A program made the translations under genes and the position numbers. A stretch of 8,078 bases of DNA from Burkholderiales bacterium (GTDB taxonomy: Bacteria; Pseudomonadota; Gammaproteobacteria; Burkholderiales; Chitinimonadaceae): contig JAFAKZ010000119.1 of assembly GCA_019234745.1 (NCBI GenBank), forward strand, positions 1 through 8,078, written 5' to 3'. Shown here in pieces: positions 1 through 5,932 of this stretch. Numbering within the stretch: position 1 is the stretch's first letter; each line of letters opens with the position of its first letter. Under the pieces are notes generated by a model. The model saw only the letters and a list, made by a program, of their open reading frames with translations. It ran no database searches and was not told where the DNA came from.

Positions 1-275
1 TGGTGCAGCAGGCGATGACGGACCTTGCGTCCTTCCATACGCAGTTCGGCAGTGCGCACACGCAGTTGCAGGCGCTGTTCTCGGCGGACCAGATCGATCG
101 GGCCGCGCTGGAGAGCCTGCGTAGCCAGCAGATGCAGAACGTTGACCAAGCCTCGCGCCGGCTACTGCAACTGTTCGCCGATGTGGGCGATGTACTGACG
201 CCGGCGCAGCGTAGTCTGCTGGCCCAGCATATGGCGACCATGCATGCGGCGCATCATCCGGCGCAACAAGGGTGA
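1..275 (+). CDS. Spy/CpxP-like periplasmic LTXXQ protein, 3' part
   Basis: Only the C-terminal part (90 codons plus stop) is in the window; the frame is open to the left edge, so the true start and any signal peptide lie outside. The visible protein is predicted helical and rich in Gln, Leu and Ala. It contains one LTPAQ motif at visible residues 65-69, which matches the LTXXQ signature of Spy/CpxP/CnrX-type periplasmic proteins. Those proteins act as chaperones or as sensor inhibitors in envelope- or metal-stress systems. The last 15 residues are rich in His and Met (HMATMHAAHH), which could bind a metal; this is inference. It lies 57 bases upstream of a response regulator and kinase pair, the arrangement expected of a CpxP-type accessory protein. 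A generic helical periplasmic protein is the alternative, because only one motif is visible. Confidence 0.7.
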   Translation, partial: VQQAMTDLASFHTQFGSAHTQLQALFSADQIDRAALESLRSQQMQNVDQASRRLLQLFADVGDVLTPAQRSLLAQHMATMHAAHHPAQQG

Positions 276-278
276 GCA

Positions 279-300
279 GCGCTTTGCGTTGCGCTTTGCG
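279..300 (+). repeat. Two direct copies of GCGCTTTGCG upstream of the response regulator
   Basis: GCGCTTTGCG occurs at 279-288 and again at 291-300, a 12-base period, in the gap between the Spy-like gene and the response regulator gene. The second copy with the next base reads GCGC-TTT-GCGC and could form a small hairpin. OmpR-family regulators often bind direct repeats about one helical turn apart, so an autoregulatory site is possible, but no known consensus is matched. Confidence 0.4.
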
Positions 301-332
301 CGGTGAGCGGTAGTGGTTAGAGTTCGCAGACC

Positions 333-1019
333 ATGAGCGAACGCATCCTGATTGTGGAAGACGACACCCGCCTGGCCGAGATGCTGCAGGAGTATCTCGG
401 CGAGGCGGGTTTTCGCGCCAAGCGTGCGCCGACCGGTGCGGAGGCGCTGGCCATGCTGGCGGCGGATAGCTTCGACGGCCTGGTGCTGGACCTGATGCTG
501 CCGGATATGGACGGCCTGGACGTATGCCGGCAACTGCGGTCGACGGCCGATACGCCGGTGCTGATGCTGACCGCGCGTGGCGATGCGGTGGACCGTATCG
601 TGGGGCTGGAGCTGGGGGCGGACGACTACCTGCCCAAGCCGTTTGAGCCACGCGAGCTGCTGGCACGCTTGCGTGCCATTCTGCGCCGGCGTGGCCTGCC
701 GGGGCGTGACGCCGTATTGCGCTTCGGTCGCCTGGAAATCGACCCGGGCTCGCATGGCGTGAGCCTGGATGGCCGGCTGTGCAGTATGACGGCATATCAG
801 TTCACCCTGCTACTGACGCTAGCGCGCCATGCGGGGCGCGTGCTGTCGCGCGATGCCTTGATGGACCTGGCAAAGGGCGAGGCGCTGGAATCGTTTGATC
901 GCTCCATCGATGTGCATATGTCGCGCATCAGGGCCGCCATTGAGGATGACCCGAAGCAGCCACGGCGCATCATCACGGTGCGAGGGGCGGGGTATTTGTT
1001 TGCCCGCGTGCAGGATTAG
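333..1019 (+). CDS. OmpR/PhoB-family response regulator (CpxR-like)
   Basis: This is a 228-residue DNA-binding response regulator of typical length. The receiver domain spans about residues 3-115. It has the acidic pair D10/D11, the phospho-acceptor D53 in VLDLMLPDMDG, the conserved T80 and the K102 of the PKPF motif. A winged-helix effector domain follows (about 128-226), ending in the family-typical ITVRGAGYLF. Phosphorylation by the kinase encoded 19 bases downstream should control its binding to promoters. GLELGADDYLPKPF and the neighbouring LTXXQ gene point to the CpxR/RstA branch, but I assign no symbol because the target genes are unknown. The ATG at 333 gives an intact N-terminal beta strand (RILIVEDD), which fixes the start well even though only a weak AGAG (319-322) precedes it. 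Confidence 0.95.
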   Translation: MSERILIVEDDTRLAEMLQEYLGEAGFRAKRAPTGAEALAMLAADSFDGLVLDLMLPDMDGLDVCRQLRSTADTPVLMLTARGDAVDRIVGLELGADDYLPKPFEPRELLARLRAILRRRGLPGRDAVLRFGRLEIDPGSHGVSLDGRLCSMTAYQFTLLLTLARHAGRVLSRDALMDLAKGEALESFDRSIDVHMSRIRAAIEDDPKQPRRIITVRGAGYLFARVQD

Positions 1020-1022
1020 TTC

Positions 1023-1029
1023 AAGAGGT
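1023..1029 (+). promoter_or_regulatory. Ribosome binding site deciding the TTG start of the kinase
   Basis: AAGAGGT lies nine bases before TTG at 1039, in the short gap after the response regulator stop. It supports a TTG start. The next in-frame ATG (kinase residue 41) would remove the first membrane helix, and the earlier in-frame TTG at 895 lies deep inside the regulator gene. Confidence 0.6.
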
Positions 1030-1038
1030 CGCTTCACA

Positions 1039-2271
1039 TTGCATCGTCTTTACCTGCGTTTTTACCTGGCCCTGCTGGCTAGCCTGGCCATCTTCGCCGT
1101 TTCTGCTGCGGTCTTCTGGCATCGTACGGGAGGGCCGGCCGAGCATTCTTTCCAGCTTATGAGCCGTATCGCGGCGAACAGCCTGCCGCCGGCCGATGCT
1201 GCGCCCGCGGTGCAGCAGGCGGCATTGGCGCGCCTGATCTCGGGCATTCGGATTCAGGCCAGCCTGCGTGCGGCCGATGGGCATGTGCTGGCACAAGCCG
1301 GTGAAGGTGCGGCTGACTCCATGGCTTTGCAGATGCGCCGTGGGGGCGGCTTTTCGATCGGGCTGGCGGACGGGCGGCAGCTGGTGCTGCGCACGGCGTA
1401 CCCGATGACGTCGGAACACACCGTATTAAGTTTGCTTGCCTTGTTGGCGCTGGCTGTCGGCATCGGTGCCTATCCAGTCGTGCGGCATATTTCGGCAAGG
1501 CTGGAGCGCTTGCAACAGGCGGTGGACCAGCTTGGGACGGGGGACCTGTCGGCCCGCGTGGCGGTGGAGGGGAGGGACGAGGTCGGGCGGCTGGCGGAGA
1601 GTTTCAATCGCGCCGTGGGGCGTATCGAGGAGTTGGTGGGCGCGCACAAGGCCTTGTTGGCCAACGCCTCGCATGAGTTGCGCACGCCGCTGGCGCGCAT
1701 CCGGCTGGCGGTGGAGCTGATGAAGGAGTCGGCTGATGCGCGGCGCAAGGCGGGGTTGGAGCAGGATATTGCGGAGCTCGATGCGCTGATCGATGAGATT
1801 CTGCTGGCGAGCCGGCTCGACGCGGTAGAAGCGTGCGATACCCGTGAGCAGGTCGACCTACTGGCGTTGGCTGCCGAGGAGGCGGCGCGTTATGAGGGAG
1901 TGCAGGTGGACGGCAAGTCACAGCATGTGTGGGGCGAACTGCGTTTGCTGCGCCGGGTGCTGCGCAATCTGTTGGAGAATGCGTTTCGCCACGGTGCGGC
2001 ACCGGTGCATGTGAACGTGGAGGCGGCCGCTGGCATGGCCATGGTGACCGTGTGGGATGCCGGTGGCGGGTTGCCGGAGGGGGAGTTCGAGCGCGTGTTC
2101 GAGCCTTTCTATCGGCGTGCTGGCGGGCGCGAGAATGTGGGGGCTGGCCTGGGTTTGGCGCTGGTGCGGCAGATTGCACGGCGGCATGGGGGGGAGGCGT
2201 GTTGTATGCGTATGGCCGACGGTGGTGTGGGATTTAGGATCAGTTTGCCGCTTGCCGAAGACATTGGGTGA
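1039..2271 (+). CDS. Membrane sensor histidine kinase (CpxA-like), TTG start
   Basis: From TTG at 1039 this is a 410-residue sensor kinase, the likely partner of the response regulator whose stop lies 19 bases upstream. Domain order: first membrane helix at about residues 4-27, a periplasmic sensor loop of about 100 residues, a second helix at about 127-147, a HAMP linker (about 148-200), a HisKA dimerisation domain with phospho-acceptor H212 in ANASHELRTPLARI, and an HATPase domain. The ATPase boxes are all present: N box LRNLLENAFRHG (308-319), G1 VWDAGGGLPEG (338-348), F box FEPFY (354-358) and G2 GAGLGLALV (368-376). It should therefore autophosphorylate and pass phosphate to D53 of the regulator. 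The stimulus is not readable from the sequence; the upstream LTXXQ gene suggests envelope or metal stress. An upstream extension to 895 would run through the regulator's DNA-binding domain and is rejected. Confidence 0.93.
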   Translation: MHRLYLRFYLALLASLAIFAVSAAVFWHRTGGPAEHSFQLMSRIAANSLPPADAAPAVQQAALARLISGIRIQASLRAADGHVLAQAGEGAADSMALQMRRGGGFSIGLADGRQLVLRTAYPMTSEHTVLSLLALLALAVGIGAYPVVRHISARLERLQQAVDQLGTGDLSARVAVEGRDEVGRLAESFNRAVGRIEELVGAHKALLANASHELRTPLARIRLAVELMKESADARRKAGLEQDIAELDALIDEILLASRLDAVEACDTREQVDLLALAAEEAARYEGVQVDGKSQHVWGELRLLRRVLRNLLENAFRHGAAPVHVNVEAAAGMAMVTVWDAGGGLPEGEFERVFEPFYRRAGGRENVGAGLGLALVRQIARRHGGEACCMRMADGGVGFRISLPLAEDIG

Positions 2272-2292
2272 TCCCTGGCACCAGGAAGTTTG

Positions 2293-2314
2293 GCGGGTTG
2301 TTGCGTGAACCCGC
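2293..2314 (+). terminator. Hairpin after the two-component genes, possible terminator
   Basis: GCGGGTT (2293-2299) pairs perfectly with AACCCGC (2308-2314) around an eight-base loop, starting 22 bases after the kinase stop. No run of T follows (TCTACCATT), so it is not a classic intrinsic terminator. It may act with Rho or protect the 3' end. Placement at the end of a likely operon is the main support. Confidence 0.4.
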
Positions 2315-2368
2315 TCTACCATTGGGCGTGGCTTCTCGACCGTCTCAGGATTGGCCCGGGGGATCGGA

Positions 2369-2374
2369 TACAAT
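2369..2374 (+). promoter_or_regulatory. Possible -10 element for the methyltransferase gene
   Basis: TACAAT at 2369-2374 differs from the sigma70 -10 consensus at one base and lies 31 bases before the ATG at 2406, giving a leader of about 25 bases. No good -35 hexamer stands 16-18 bases upstream (the region reads CTCAGGAT), so the call rests on one box. The rest of the 134-base gap holds only the hairpin listed separately. Confidence 0.35.
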
Positions 2375-2405
2375 CGGCTGGATTCTAGTGACCGGGTAGG
2401 GCGGC

Positions 2406-3323
2406 ATGGCTGATCAGGCTGGGGCGGAAACGGATGTGTGGTATCGCTGGCTGCTGCATGAGCGCCAGGCGGGCGATGCGGCGGCCGGTGCGGCGGTGCG
2501 TGCGGATGCCCTGCGCTATGCGGACAGGGTGTTGGATGCGGCGGACTTGCATGCGGGCATGACGCTGCTCGACGTGGGGACGGGCGAGGGCCTGGTGGCC
2601 TTGCGTGCAATCGAGCGCGTTGGGGCAGGCCTGCGGGTGGTGCTGACCGATGTGTCGGCGCCCCTGCTGCGTCATGCCGAGGCGCGCGCCGTGGAGCGCG
2701 GTGTGGTGGGGCAGTGCCGCTTTCTGCATTGTGCGGCGACGGATTTGTCGCAACTGCCCGACGCCTCGGTGGACGTGGTGGCGCTGCGTTCGGTGCTCGC
2801 TTATGTGGCGGAGAAGAGCGTGGCGCTGGCGGAGTTTCGCCGCGTGCTGAAACCGGGCGGCTGCCTGACTATGGCGGAGCCTGTGTTCCGCGACGATGCG
2901 CTCTATGTGTGTGCGTTGCGCCGATATGCGGAGCGGCAGGGTGAGGACGAGGGGCGCTTTATGCGCCTGATGCATCGCTGGAAGGCGGCGCAGTTCCCCG
3001 ATACGGAAGCGCTGGTGGCGCAGAACCCACTGACGAATTACACGGAGCGAGACCTGGTAAACCTGGCGCAGCAGGCGGGGTTTGCGGGCATCCAACTCGC
3101 CCTGCATATCGATGTGTTGCCCATGCAGATGAGCTCGTGGGAGAGCTTTCTGGGCAGCAGCCCGCACCCGCTGGCGCCGTCGCTGGCACAGGTGTTGGCG
3201 GAGCAGTTCAATGAGGGCGAGCGTGCGTTTTTTGTGCCGGCCCTACGTGCTGTGTTGGAGTCGCCCGATGCGACCATGACGGAGCGCATCGCCTATCTGC
3301 GTGCGCACAAGCCGGCCGGCTGA
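2406..3323 (+). CDS. Class I SAM-dependent methyltransferase
   Basis: This 305-residue cytosolic protein carries a Rossmann-type methyltransferase domain at about residues 50-160. Motif I (LLDVGTGEG, 54-62) forms the SAM-binding loop. D82 in VLTDVS is the expected ribose-binding acidic residue. AATDLSQLP (110-118) precedes motif IV-like VDVVALRSVL, and RVLKPGG (146-152) is the post-motif typical of the UbiE/Methyltransf_11 group. The methyl acceptor cannot be read. Residues 160-305 are unusually long for a bare Methyltransf_11 protein and show no motif I recognise; they may form a substrate cap or a second domain. AGGG at 2398-2401 is a short-spaced ribosome binding site for the ATG at 2406. 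It stands apart from the two-component genes (134-base gap) and from the PilZ gene, so no pathway is implied by its neighbours. Confidence 0.85.
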   Translation: MADQAGAETDVWYRWLLHERQAGDAAAGAAVRADALRYADRVLDAADLHAGMTLLDVGTGEGLVALRAIERVGAGLRVVLTDVSAPLLRHAEARAVERGVVGQCRFLHCAATDLSQLPDASVDVVALRSVLAYVAEKSVALAEFRRVLKPGGCLTMAEPVFRDDALYVCALRRYAERQGEDEGRFMRLMHRWKAAQFPDTEALVAQNPLTNYTERDLVNLAQQAGFAGIQLALHIDVLPMQMSSWESFLGSSPHPLAPSLAQVLAEQFNEGERAFFVPALRAVLESPDATMTERIAYLRAHKPAG

Positions 3324-3376
3324 AGACCTGCACGCTCCGTGCGGCGGCGAACGTAACGGCCTACACTGCAAGCATC

Positions 3377-3393
3377 TTTTCCCGTTTTTCCCG
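3377..3393 (+). repeat. Tandem TTTTCCCG in a pyrimidine tract before the PilZ gene
   Basis: TTTTCCCG occurs at 3377-3384 and 3386-3393, inside an almost pure pyrimidine stretch (3375-3397) just upstream of the PilZ gene. It could be an S1-type ribosome-loading sequence or simple low complexity. The rest of the gap after the methyltransferase has a five-base stem GCACG-CTC-CGTGC without a T run, and a TACACT (3362-3367) that lacks a -35. Confidence 0.35.
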
Positions 3394-3409
3394 CTTCATG
3401 GAGCGCCCG

Positions 3410-4162
3410 ATGACATCCCCCATGCCTGCTGACGATGCGTCGGAGCGTGCCGCCGACACGACGCAGATTCTGATACGCTCGCGTGAGGAAGTGCTGCGCA
3501 TATTCGAGACCTTGTTGGCCTTGCGAGCGCCTTTATCCGCCCATCCGCCGGGGCGGGACGTGTTTTTCTCTTCCCAGCTGTGTGCGGTCGAACCCGATGG
3601 TATTGGGCTGGCCATGCCTTGCGCGGAGAACGATGCACTGGGCCGGGCCTTGGTGACGCTCGATGCAGTGCCGATACAGAGTCACTACCCGCGCGGCAAT
3701 GTGGAGTTCCTGGCCTCGCGGCTTGCAACGGCGCGCGTGGGGCAGGTGCCTGCGCTGCGCTTCGATGTGCCGGAGTTCGTGTTGGTGCGGCAGCGCCGAG
3801 CGCACCCGCGCATCAAGGTATTACCCAGCATGCCCGTGCATTGCCTGGCCGACGAGCAAGGTCCCTTGCCCTTCGACGCGTTGGTGGCGGACATCAGTGT
3901 TGGCGGCTTGGGCGCCATGGTCTACGACGCGAGCATTACGCTGGAAAAGGGGGCAGTGCTGCGTGGCTGCCGGCTGGTGCACCCCGGGGGTAGCGTGGAG
4001 AACCTGGATATCGAGGTGCTCTACTCGCACGATGCGGTACTGCCCGACGGCAGGCCGGCCAGAATGTCCGGGTGCCGCTTTGTGCAGATGACGCCTGAGC
4101 TGGAAGGATTGATGCAGGTGTTTATTGCGGATTTGGAGCGCGGGATGCGGGAGCAGGGGTAG
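3410..4162 (+). CDS. YcgR-like PilZ-domain c-di-GMP receptor
   Basis: This is a 250-residue protein with the two-domain plan of YcgR-type flagellar brakes. An N-terminal YcgR-N/PilZN-like beta domain covers about residues 20-122. A PilZ domain follows (about 125-245) with the c-di-GMP-binding residues in place: RRAHPR, giving R130 and R134 of RxxxR, and D161-S163-G166 of DxSxxG (DISVGG). YcgR proteins bind c-di-GMP and slow flagellar rotation or act on other surface-behaviour targets; which applies here is unknown, since no flagellar gene is in view. I prefer ATG at 3410 because GGAG (3400-3403) lies six bases upstream. The ATG at 3398 adds only MERP and has no purine-rich site before it. It ends 21 bases from the stop of a convergent diguanylate cyclase, which suggests a linked c-di-GMP role. 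Confidence 0.85.
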   Translation: MTSPMPADDASERAADTTQILIRSREEVLRIFETLLALRAPLSAHPPGRDVFFSSQLCAVEPDGIGLAMPCAENDALGRALVTLDAVPIQSHYPRGNVEFLASRLATARVGQVPALRFDVPEFVLVRQRRAHPRIKVLPSMPVHCLADEQGPLPFDALVADISVGGLGAMVYDASITLEKGAVLRGCRLVHPGGSVENLDIEVLYSHDAVLPDGRPARMSGCRFVQMTPELEGLMQVFIADLERGMREQG

Positions 4163-4183
4163 TCTCGCTGTTCTGGCAGGCGC

Positions 4184-5752
4184 CTATCCCAACTCGTAGC
4201 GGTTGCGGCCGTTTGCCTTGGCCTGGTAGAGGGCATGGTCGGCCCGGGAGATGAGTGATTCGGCCGATTCGGTCATGTCCGTCATGACGGCGATGCCGAT
4301 GCTGATGGTGAGGTGATGGTCGGATAGGCCGTAGGCGTGCGTGATGGCCTGCTCGGCCAGGTTGCGCTGCAAGCGGGCAGCGACCTTTTCGGCGCCGGTC
4401 GCATCGGTTTGCGGCAGCAGCACGGCGAACTCTTCGCCGCCCAGGCGCGAGACATGGTCCGTTTGCCGGTTCACGGCGCCATTAAGCACGCCGGCCAGGC
4501 GCCGCAACACATGGTCGCCGGCCGGGTGGCCGTAGTGGTCGTTGTACTGCTTGAAGAAGTCGATGTCGATCAGCATCAGCGCCATCGGGCCCCGGTTGCG
4601 GCGGTGGCGCGCCAGTTCTTCGTCGATGCGTGTATCAAAGGCGCGGCGGTTGGCGAGGGCGGTGAGCGAATCGGTGGAGGAAAGCTGTTCCAGCTGCTCC
4701 ACCTGCATCTCAATCACGCGCAGCAGGCCATTGATCTCTTCCGCCAAATGGCCGACTTCGTCCTGCCCGTGGTTCCCCAGGCGTTTGTCCAAGTGCTGGT
4801 CCAGCCGGATGGTGGCGAGTTCCGCCTCGAGCCGGCGTACTGGATCGACGAACCAGTATTTCATCGCAATGATCAAGAGGCCGACTGCGGCCGCCATGAC
4901 CAGCGCCAGGAGGATGGCGCTACGCTTGAGTACGTTCTGCCCTTGGAGATAGATGGTGCGCTCCAGCACCAGTTGCAGGCAGCCGAGGTGCTTGCCGGCA
5001 AGGTCTTCCAATCCGTAGTCGATGATGAGGCCGCGCTGCGTGTAGTGCACGTCGATATCGTGCGTGGCGATATAGCCGGGGTGGTTGGGCAGGGGCCAGC
5101 GTTCGTCGATGGTGGCGGGCGAGGGCGTGTTGCGGAAGATGAAATTGAGGTCGGTGCGCTGGCGTAGGCTGTTCCAGCGCGTTTCGGACAGTAGGCGGCC
5201 CATGACGAGCTTGCCGACCGAGGGGCCTGTGAAGTCGGAGCGCAGGATGGGGCGCCAGCAAAGGGCCATCAGACCCACGGCCGTGTTGGCGAAGCCGCAG
5301 CCGCTGGAAGGGCCCTGCGCCAGCATCAGGCGGAGGATGTATTCGCCGTCGCGACCAGTCAGCGGGATGGGAATGGGGCGGGCATATCGTTCGTCGATGG
5401 CATCCTGCCGGATGATGCGGCCGCGCGTGTCGGCGATGAGGACCAGCGACAGCGATGAGTTGCGCAACGATTCCGGCACCAGGTTGGCGTCGACGAAGCG
5501 GTTGTTGGGCGATTGCACGTATTCGTACAGATCGTTCCAGTTGGCCCAGTCCAGCACCAGGGTGTCGAGGTAGCCCAGTTCGGCGTCGATGGAGGCGATC
5601 ATGCGCGCGGCGTCGGAGCGGGCGCTGCCTTGCTCGAGCTGGGTAAAGCTGGGGATGAGGCTTTGCCGCAACAGTAAGAGGCCGGCGGCGGCCATGATGA
5701 AGAAGCCGGCGGCGAACAGGACGGTCATCTTCCAGCGTATGCCGAATCGCAT
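4184..5752 (-). CDS. Membrane diguanylate cyclase, CHASE4-HAMP-GGDEF
   Basis: From ATG at 5752 this is a 522-residue enzyme predicted to make c-di-GMP from two GTP. A first membrane helix (about residues 9-28) is followed by a periplasmic sensor of about 245 residues. That sensor has the CHASE4-like DWANWNDLYEYV near its start (68-79). A second helix lies at about 278-299, a HAMP segment at about 300-352, and a GGDEF domain from about 358. Catalytic features are intact: DIDFFK with D396 and D398, N404, and the signature GGEEF at 438-442. RQTD (429-432), five residues before it, fits the inhibitory I-site RxxD, so product feedback is likely. There is no EAL domain. The reading frame extends upstream to a TTG at 5866, but those 38 residues are Arg/Ser-rich and precede a clean membrane N-terminus. 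A weak GGAA (5766-5763) lies ten bases before the chosen ATG. Confidence 0.92.
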   Translation of the reverse strand: MRFGIRWKMTVLFAAGFFIMAAAGLLLLRQSLIPSFTQLEQGSARSDAARMIASIDAELGYLDTLVLDWANWNDLYEYVQSPNNRFVDANLVPESLRNSSLSLVLIADTRGRIIRQDAIDERYARPIPIPLTGRDGEYILRLMLAQGPSSGCGFANTAVGLMALCWRPILRSDFTGPSVGKLVMGRLLSETRWNSLRQRTDLNFIFRNTPSPATIDERWPLPNHPGYIATHDIDVHYTQRGLIIDYGLEDLAGKHLGCLQLVLERTIYLQGQNVLKRSAILLALVMAAAVGLLIIAMKYWFVDPVRRLEAELATIRLDQHLDKRLGNHGQDEVGHLAEEINGLLRVIEMQVEQLEQLSSTDSLTALANRRAFDTRIDEELARHRRNRGPMALMLIDIDFFKQYNDHYGHPAGDHVLRRLAGVLNGAVNRQTDHVSRLGGEEFAVLLPQTDATGAEKVAARLQRNLAEQAITHAYGLSDHHLTISIGIAVMTDMTESAESLISRADHALYQAKANGRNRYELG

Positions 5753-5782
5753 GGCGCAGCTATTCCGTGGACGGATGATGAT

Positions 5783-5826
5783 GGAGCCGGTGCAGGCCGG
5801 CTGTCGTTTGCTGCACCAGTGGCTCC
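5783..5826 (-). promoter_or_regulatory. Bulged 13-bp hairpin in the cyclase leader
   Basis: GGAGCC (5783-5788) pairs with GGCTCC (5821-5826), and the adjoining GGTGCAG (5789-5795) pairs with CTGCACC (5811-5817). Only a three-base bulge (5818-5820) interrupts the stem, and the loop is 15 bases. A competing stem is possible: AGCCGG (5785-5790) with CCGGCT (5797-5802). It lies 31-74 bases before the cyclase ATG and just downstream of a candidate -10, so it would be in the mRNA leader. It does not match a riboswitch class I know. A protein operator or a terminator for leftward transcription are alternatives; no T run follows on the minus strand. Confidence 0.55.
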
Positions 5827-5845
5827 TTTGTAGTCTTCTGCTCCC

Positions 5846-5851
5846 ACTATA
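5846..5851 (-). promoter_or_regulatory. Possible -10 element for the diguanylate cyclase
   Basis: On the minus strand 5851-5846 reads TATAGT, one base from TATAAT, which predicts a start near 5839 and a leader of about 87 bases including the hairpin. A -35 at 16-18 bases is poor. The nearby TTGCGC is only nine bases away, too close. Confidence 0.35.
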
Positions 5852-5894
5852 TGCAATCGGGCGCAACTCTGCCCTGAGGGTTGTCGCCTTTCGC

Positions 5895-5925
5895 TTGCCG
5901 ATTAGTGATCACGTGGCCGTATACT
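5895..5925 (+). promoter_or_regulatory. Possible promoter of the solute-binding protein gene with an 8-bp palindrome in the spacer
   Basis: TTGCCG (5895-5900) and TATACT (5920-5925) resemble -35 and -10 boxes with a 19-base spacer, slightly long. The spacer contains the perfect palindrome GTGATCAC (5905-5912), placed where a repressor or a spacer-distorting activator could bind. The -10 box ends seven bases before the ATG at 5933, so the transcript would start at or within a base or two of the start codon. Confidence 0.45.
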
Positions 5926-5932
5926 GCGGCGC

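Noticed and set aside
296..323. Promoter-like TTGCGC and TAGAGT with a 16-base spacer before the response regulator
   Set aside because: Only three of six and four of six consensus matches, and the boxes overlap the direct repeat; co-transcription with the upstream gene is as likely.
162..755. 197-codon open frame on the minus strand under the response regulator
   Set aside because: Its composition (many Arg, Gln and His) is typical of a high-GC antisense shadow, and the + strand product has intact receiver motifs.
895..1038. Upstream extension of the kinase frame to a TTG at 895
   Set aside because: It would overlap 125 bases of the response regulator and add a Cys/Arg/Ser-rich segment, while a good ribosome binding site and a membrane helix support 1039.
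2274..2285. CCTGGCACCAGG inverted repeat just after the kinase stop
   Set aside because: The stem is only four to five bases with a very small loop, and the 7-bp hairpin nearby is a better candidate.
1604..2610. Long minus-strand frames (1604-2179 and 1918-2610) across the kinase and the following gap
   Set aside because: Pro/Arg/Ala/His-rich shadow translations without motifs; they cover the kinase ATPase boxes on the opposite strand.
3329..3341. GCACG-CTC-CGTGC hairpin after the methyltransferase as a terminator
   Set aside because: A five-base stem with no T run after it is expected by chance in GC-rich DNA.
4337..5167. 276-codon open frame on the + strand inside the cyclase gene
   Set aside because: It is antisense to the GGDEF and HAMP coding region, has no domain motifs or ribosome binding site, and reflects the codon bias of the real gene.
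5753..5866. 38-codon N-terminal extension of the cyclase from TTG 5866
   Set aside because: It would translate through the leader hairpin and place an Arg/Ser-rich segment before a clean membrane N-terminus at ATG 5752.
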